Assembly (NCBI RefSeq): GCF_005160265.1
Contig: NZ_CP039865.1
Coordinates: 3,434,828 to 3,498,827 of the forward strand
Direction: 5' to 3'
DNA: 64,000 nt
Source of the DNA: Phreatobacter aquaticus
GTDB lineage: Bacteria; Pseudomonadota; Alphaproteobacteria; Rhizobiales; Phreatobacteraceae
The position numbers and the translations under genes were made by a program. Position 1 is the stretch's first letter; each line of letters starts with the position of its first letter. A model generated the notes under the pieces. It did not search any database and was not told the DNA's origin. It was given only the letters and a program-made list of their open reading frames with translations. Below, piece by piece: positions 60,041 to 64,000 of the stretch.

Positions 60041-60475
60041 TCAGAAGCCCGGGTTGAACGGCAGGCCGGATGCCTTCTTGGCGAAATGGGCGATCTGTTC
60101 GGCGCGCTCCGGGCTCAACTCGCCAGCGCGCGCGGCGGCTGCCGGGGCGGTCGGTTCGAAGGGGATGCCGGTGCTGCCGACCTGGGCCATCAGGGCCGTG
60201 AAGGCGTCGGCTTGCCGGTTGATCGCGGCGAAGGTCGGGTCTTCGGCGGGCACCTTGCCGAGGATCGTCAGCGCGTTCTCAGCGGACATGCCTTGCATGA
60301 TTGCCAGTTCTGCGGCGAGCGCCGGGCGTGCCTTTGCGGCATCGGTTTCCATGATGGACCAGATGCGGATCCGGTCGGCCATCACGGCATCGTCTACCGC
60401 GGCGCGGATCTGGGCCGTGACGACGTCAGGGGAAAGAGCGGCGGCTGCCGGGATATTCTTGGGGGCTCGTGCCAT
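60041..60475 (-). CDS. Hypothetical phage protein, S49-peptidase C-terminus-like
   Basis: 144-aa helical protein. The ATG at 60475 has GGAG 6 bases upstream, so it is preferred over 60487. MARAPKNIPAAAALSPDVVTAQIRAAVDD is followed by AKARPALAAELAIMQGMSAENALTILGKVPAED, which resembles the C-terminal segment of phage S49 head-maturation peptidases. The peptidase domain itself is absent. It overlaps the terminase gene by 50 bases and precedes the portal gene by 11. It may be a scaffold-like remnant. Confidence 0.6.
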   Translation of the reverse strand: MARAPKNIPAAAALSPDVVTAQIRAAVDDAVMADRIRIWSIMETDAAKARPALAAELAIMQGMSAENALTILGKVPAEDPTFAAINRQADAFTALMAQVGSTGIPFEPTAPAAAARAGELSPERAEQIAHFAKKASGLPFNPGF

Positions 60476-62294
60476 TGGGGACTCCATTGGTAGCTTGATT
60501 GAGGGCGCGCGCCAGTTCGGCCATGGTTGGCTTGGCCGGTGCGCTTGTGTGGTGGGTCGAGGTGGCTTGCCGGGGGCGGGGTTTGATCCGCTCCAGCTTC
60601 AGGAGGTGTGCCGCAGCAAGAGCGAGCGCCGCGCAATCGAGCGGCTCGTTTCGGATGCTGGGGTGCAGTTTTTCGAAGATCAGTTTCGTGTAACCGCGCT
60701 TGTCCACCTTCCGGACTAGCTTTTCCGAGGTCAGGCCGGTGAAGTAGGTTTCCGGCAGGTGGTCCGGCAAATGCAGATAACGGGGGCCGTGTTCGACCTC
60801 CGAGAGCCTTTTCTGCACGTCCATTTTCGCGCGATCGGCACCGACAAGCATGATCCTGCCCGCCGGGTCATAGAACGCGCCTTGACGCGCGAAGGGCTTG
60901 TCAAAGCCCGCGGTACCCTTCGACGGGTAGATCCTCGGGACGCGCGATCTGAGGTGGCGGCAGGCCAGATAGACCGTCTCGGAAATGTACCCAGAGTCCA
61001 CGAGGGTGGCGAAGATCGTCACCTCGTGCTTTCCGTCTTCGGTCACCCAAGTGCCGGTTAGAAGCTCCTCCAGCTGGCGCCACGGCTCAGGGCCGGAGGT
61101 GTCGCCGAACAGAATCTTGTGGTCGAGGACCCACGACTCTCCGGTCGCGGCATGTCCGATGATGGTCGCCTCGATTCTGTTTCCCTGAACGTCGCACCCG
61201 CATGTCAACGCAACGACTTGATCGGGGATCAGGTCGAGGCTGATCTGTTCTGCCCGGGCCTGTAGGTCCCCGTCCGACAAGGACAGTTCCTCTGCCGAGG
61301 TCGAGAGCCCAAGGACCAGATTGTGGAACGCCTGCAGCGCGCCGGAAGCCAAGGCGGCTTCGTATTCCTGAACAATCTCGGATAGCGCCTTCCGAGGGTT
61401 GGCGAAGGCGGACAGGTGGAACGAGACGGTGCCGGGCTCGCCTTCTGCATTTGCCTCCCAAAACCCGCTGAGGAGCATTTCTTGGCGTTGGGCCTCGTGA
61501 ATCTTCTCCAGACATGCCGGGCATTCGAGGTGTGCTGTCTGGGGTTTGCCCTTCGTCCACCGAAGCTCGTCAAAGCCGAATGTCGATATCCCGCCGCAGT
61601 GAGGGCATGACGTCCTGTATTCGCGCTGGTCGCCACGATTGAACCATGTCTCAATTCGGCTGCCGCGAAATGTCGGGGTCGAGGCGAGGATGATCTTTTT
61701 CGTCTCTGGAAAAGAGGTGGTTCTCGCAATACTTAGCTGCACTGGATCCCCTTCTCCGTTTCCGGTGCCGGATCCTGCGGATTGGGCGAAGCGATCGACC
61801 TCGTCGAGGAACAAATATTTTATGGACTTCGATGCCAGATCTTCGGCTTTGTGGGAACTGCCGCTGTGCAGTGTGCCGCCGTCGAAGTTCAGCCGATTTA
61901 GGGGGCCGTCGATCCTTGGCAGCGCGCGACAGCCCGCGAAGAGCGGCACAAGCCTAGTCTGCACGTAGCTCTCAACCGCTGAGGTTGTCGGCTGCACCAG
62001 AAGCATGGGGCCGGGCTCGTTGGCGACGAGATAAGAGATCGCCGAGTCCATGAGCAACGATTTTCCGATTTGGGCCGCTGTCTTAAGGACGAGGGTTGTT
62101 GTCCTAGGATTGTACACCTCATCAAGGATGGCCTTTTGATAAGGGAACAGCTTGATGGGGCCGGGGATGGCGACTGCAGATGCCGGAAGCTCGAGGTTTT
62201 TCTCTACCCATTCACCCGGAGTGATGCGCTTCGGCGGGACAAGCGCGGCGAGCATCGCCTTAAGAATATCGTCCGCGTCATTGGTCGCGCGCAT
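60426..62294 (-). CDS. Phage terminase, large subunit (GpA family)
   Basis: 622-aa packaging motor. The ATPase half has ITPGEWVEKNLELP, the Walker A-like KTAAQIGKS and Walker B LFLDEVDRF, with STPTFRGSRIETWFNRGDQREYRTSCPHCGG (zinc-like CxxC pair plus a second CPAC). The nuclease half has LTCGCDVQGNRIEATIIG and DSGYISETVYLACR. It cuts and packages concatemeric DNA. It overlaps the small subunit gene by 17 bases. Confidence 0.93.
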   Translation of the reverse strand: MRATNDADDILKAMLAALVPPKRITPGEWVEKNLELPASAVAIPGPIKLFPYQKAILDEVYNPRTTTLVLKTAAQIGKSLLMDSAISYLVANEPGPMLLVQPTTSAVESYVQTRLVPLFAGCRALPRIDGPLNRLNFDGGTLHSGSSHKAEDLASKSIKYLFLDEVDRFAQSAGSGTGNGEGDPVQLSIARTTSFPETKKIILASTPTFRGSRIETWFNRGDQREYRTSCPHCGGISTFGFDELRWTKGKPQTAHLECPACLEKIHEAQRQEMLLSGFWEANAEGEPGTVSFHLSAFANPRKALSEIVQEYEAALASGALQAFHNLVLGLSTSAEELSLSDGDLQARAEQISLDLIPDQVVALTCGCDVQGNRIEATIIGHAATGESWVLDHKILFGDTSGPEPWRQLEELLTGTWVTEDGKHEVTIFATLVDSGYISETVYLACRHLRSRVPRIYPSKGTAGFDKPFARQGAFYDPAGRIMLVGADRAKMDVQKRLSEVEHGPRYLHLPDHLPETYFTGLTSEKLVRKVDKRGYTKLIFEKLHPSIRNEPLDCAALALAAAHLLKLERIKPRPRQATSTHHTSAPAKPTMAELARALNQATNGVPNGTSPQEYPGSRRSFP

Positions 62295-62898
62295 GCTTGG
62301 GAATATCCTCTAGGTCGGCGAGCGTGCCGAGGGCATCGCGTAGCTCGTCGTCAATGATCCGCGCGATTGATGCCGCGTCCTGCAGGCCGATGAGGCGTGT
62401 CGAGACGCGGATCGGCACGGAAAACAGGGCCTGTCGAACGCGGGCCGCGAAGTTGGCACCTGCGCGGCGAGCCGCTTCCCTGTCGATCAGGTTGCCGCGC
62501 TCCTTTTCGACAGCCAGCGTCATTTTCGCTGCCTTAGCCTCCTCCGATTGTATCTTGGCCAATGCGAGCCGCTCACTCGCATCGTTGCGCGCATGGATCT
62601 TGCCGCCGTTCTCGCCTCGTGGCGTGATGCCGAGGCCCGCAAGGCTGCTGTCCTTGTCGCCTCCAGCTGCGGCGCCCATGGCCTTGCCCACGTCGATCGA
62701 CGCGATCAATTCCGGCATCACCATGTCGACCAATTCGGAGTCGTAGCGCCCGGGCTCAACCTGGGGCAGCATTTCGCGGATCTTGCGGGCTACCGTCTGG
62801 TATGACAGGCCGTATTTGGTTGCGATCTCCTTCGGCCCCATCGTGCCGGGTGATACAGCTTTCGATGGCTTCGTCGGTTTCGTCGTGCTTTTGGACAT
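62278..62898 (-). CDS. Phage terminase small subunit (Nu1/DUF1441-like)
   Basis: 206-aa protein. An N-terminal helix-turn-helix, GPKEIATKYGLSYQTVARKIREML (about residues 21-44), is followed by a linker and a long helical C-terminal part (ERLALAKIQSEEAKAAKMTLAVEKERGNLIDREAARRAGANFAARVRQALFSVPIRVS) as in Nu1/DUF1441 small terminases, which recognise the cos/pac site. First gene of the morphogenesis operon; about 530 bases of possible control DNA lie upstream. Confidence 0.82.
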   Translation of the reverse strand: MSKSTTKPTKPSKAVSPGTMGPKEIATKYGLSYQTVARKIREMLPQVEPGRYDSELVDMVMPELIASIDVGKAMGAAAGGDKDSSLAGLGITPRGENGGKIHARNDASERLALAKIQSEEAKAAKMTLAVEKERGNLIDREAARRAGANFAARVRQALFSVPIRVSTRLIGLQDAASIARIIDDELRDALGTLADLEDIPKHARDQ

Positions 62899-63173
62899 GG
62901 CTCGGAGCGCCTCGGAGGGAACTGGGTGTCCACTTTTGGACCCCTAGCGCCGTAACGACGGCTGCTAAGTAACTGATATTTCGTGAAAAAATGACCAGAC
63001 CGAACGAAAGAAGTGGGGCCGCGGACCGCAACGCATATCAGCTATGCGCTAGGAGGACCCCAGACGCGTATGACAACGCGTCGAGCCATGCGCTCATTGC
63101 GTGGGTGGTTGATGTCGCATGATACAAGTCAGACGCTGCTTCACGTCGTGGCCGGTGATGTCCGGTTGATGCG

Positions 63174-63190
63174 TCGTGCATGTACACGAT
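63174..63190. repeat. 17-bp palindromic repeat, copy 1
   Basis: TCGTGCATGTACACGAT: arms TCGTG / CACGA around a 6-base centre. Copy 2 differs at two central positions. Likely protein-binding sites. Confidence 0.55.
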
Positions 63191-63231
63191 GACATCAGGT
63201 CAGCTGACACAGGGGGCGGGGGCCGGGCTAT

Positions 63232-63262
63232 CCCCACACCTACAGGGGCGGCAGGTGTGGGG
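63232..63262. repeat. Perfect hairpin CCCCACACCT / AGGTGTGGGG
   Basis: Ten-bp perfect inverted repeat with an 11-base loop between the two 17-bp palindromes. No T-tract on either strand, so a terminator is not obvious; an RNA structure or packaging-site element is possible. Confidence 0.5.
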
Positions 63263-63392
63263 GTCGCCGTGGTCGAGGGCATCACCGATGACCAGACCAA
63301 ACTGATGTCTCAACTGATCGGTTGACAGCGCAGCTACCGGGCGGGCCGGAGGGCGACTCGTGCGCTAATCGCACAACCATTGTCACAAGGTA

Positions 63393-63409
63393 TCGTGCAC
63401 CTACACGAT
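63393..63409. repeat. 17-bp palindromic repeat, copy 2
   Basis: TCGTGCACCTACACGAT, 219 bases from copy 1 and extended by one further pair (A/T) at the ends. Lies just after the tail-protein stop at 63428 on the leftward strand. Confidence 0.55.
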
Positions 63410-63427
63410 AGGGGCCGGGGCCGGGCT

Positions 63428-63994
63428 TCAACGCCGGTTGTCGAGGGCAGCCTGCACCGCAGTGCCCAGCCGCTCCGAGAGCGAGCGCGTTGCCGTCCGC
63501 TTCCACAGCTCTTGGACCGGCCCGGGCTGAGCCAGCGACGTCGCCGGGTGTTCACCGTAGATCGCCTTGATAGGCTTCCTCGCCGAACCCTTGCGGACTG
63601 CGATGAATGATCCACCGTTGGCCTTGACCTGGAACGCCTTCGGCAGGCGGAGCGCGGTTGACTTGCCCGGGTTGAGCCGGTGCACCGATGCCGAGAGGCC
63701 GCTGCCCTTGCTGATGGACGCGCCAGCCACGTTCGCGATGCCGATCCGCAGCTTGCTCACCCGCCATGTGGCCGTGAGCGTGGCCGCGCTGGAGCCTTGC
63801 ACGAGAGGCGTGGCGTCGCGGAACCGCGACTGAGGAATGCCCATGTCAGCCGCCATCGCAACCATGGTTTCGCGCCGGGCATCACGCGCCGCGCCGTCAA
63901 CGCCTGCCCGGATCGCCTTCACGATCTCACCGTTGCTCAGTGTGGCCATGGCCGCGGTGAGCGGGCCGAAGTCAGCCTGAACATGCATGGACAC
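63428..63994 (-). CDS. Phage tail protein, minor tail protein Z-like
   Basis: 188-aa protein. MHVQADFGPLTAAMATLSNGEIVKAIRAGVDGAARDARRETMVAMAADMGIP is followed by a beta segment (LTATWRVSKLRIGIANVAGASISKG) and LRLPKAFQVKANGGSFIAVRKG, the pattern of prophage minor tail protein Z and related HK97-gp10-like proteins. It lies upstream of the terminase genes, so this element's tail genes are split around packaging genes. The start ATG is 6 bases from the window edge; M3 is an alternative. Confidence 0.72.
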   Translation of the reverse strand: MSMHVQADFGPLTAAMATLSNGEIVKAIRAGVDGAARDARRETMVAMAADMGIPQSRFRDATPLVQGSSAATLTATWRVSKLRIGIANVAGASISKGSGLSASVHRLNPGKSTALRLPKAFQVKANGGSFIAVRKGSARKPIKAIYGEHPATSLAQPGPVQELWKRTATRSLSERLGTAVQAALDNRR

Positions 63995-64000
63995 GTTGGC

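Larger units (their letters stand above)
62899..63427. other. Long intergenic region upstream of the terminase genes
   Basis: 529 bases without a supported gene. It holds two copies of a 17-bp palindromic motif (63174-63190, 63393-63409) and a perfect hairpin (63232-63262). The position between a tail gene and terminase genes would suit a cos/pac site, a promoter or a transcription barrier. Confidence 0.5.
49546..64000. mobile_element. Prophage-like element (left part; continues past the window)
   Basis: It runs from the integrase through small accessory genes to a leftward-transcribed phage cluster: tail protein Z-like, terminase small and large subunits, portal, gpW, tail assembly chaperone and tape measure. 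In this window there is no major capsid, maturation protease, tail tube, baseplate, fibre or lysis gene. They may lie beyond 64000, or the element may be reduced. The exact left end is not defined. Confidence 0.75.

Noticed and set aside
1-64000. CRISPR array or rRNA genes
   Set aside because: No regularly spaced direct repeats with unique spacers and no rRNA sequence were seen anywhere in the window.

Overview
The window is high-GC DNA from an alphaproteobacterium, most likely order Hyphomicrobiales. The main evidence is the general L-amino acid ABC transporter aapJQMP, a solitary NDUFS4-type complex I accessory subunit, DUF2336 and DUF3597 proteins, a protein with two cold-shock domains, an Omp25/31-type barrel porin, and extragenic palindromic repeats of the kind common in this order. 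The genus cannot be fixed from this sequence alone.

Layout. 1-21.9 kb is ordinary chromosome. It holds a DUF3597 gene end, a voltage-gated ion channel with an M48 protease/LemA pair, an SPOR-tailed lytic transglycosylase, an EamA transporter, a GT-C glycosyltransferase, DUF2336, a HypT-like LysR regulator, a NodB deacetylase, lolC-lolD, two repeat elements, an orphan Imm50-like gene, dnaE, an aminotransferase with gloA, a sirtuin, a double cold-shock protein, DUF192, and tRNA-Pro, NDUFS4 and tRNA-Arg. 21,976-34,150 is an accessory island. It lies between the intact tRNA-Arg(TCT) and a 47-bp partial copy of that tRNA's 3' half, and carries IS6-family transposase remnants near both ends. It has no integrase of its own. 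34.3-48.9 kb is chromosome again: porin, VUT transporter, PAP2 phosphatase, metC, aapJQMP, cysK-alaX-sseA, cfa and a photolyase. 49.0 kb to the right edge is tRNA-Asn followed by a prophage-like element. It has a tyrosine integrase, small accessory genes, and a leftward morphogenesis cluster: terminase small and large subunits, portal, gpW, tail-assembly chaperone with a -1 frameshift, tape measure.

How the genes work together. The island's core is a predicted extracytoplasmic flavin electron-transfer system. A two-component system precedes a DUF2271 secreted protein that carries the ApbE flavinylation motif DGTTGAS, a PepSY-membrane/flavodoxin/ferredoxin-reductase fusion, and the FMN transferase ApbE. 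A small PepSY protein is divergent from the two-component genes. The same 19-bp TCAG-N7-TCAG element lies about 50 bp upstream of both the regulator gene and the DUF2271 gene, which ties regulator and effector genes together. A second, oppositely oriented operon in the island encodes a secreted amidohydrolase, a YtkA/FixH-like protein and a di-heme cytochrome c peroxidase. A LysR/SAM-methyltransferase pair sits inside a broken IS6-like element at the left end.

The most notable observations are the tRNA-Arg island carrying the flavinylation module, the shared regulatory repeat, the CCCTTTG slippery heptamer in the phage tail chaperone, the absence of visible capsid and tail-tube genes between portal and tape measure, and a TFDDW selectivity filter in the ion channel.
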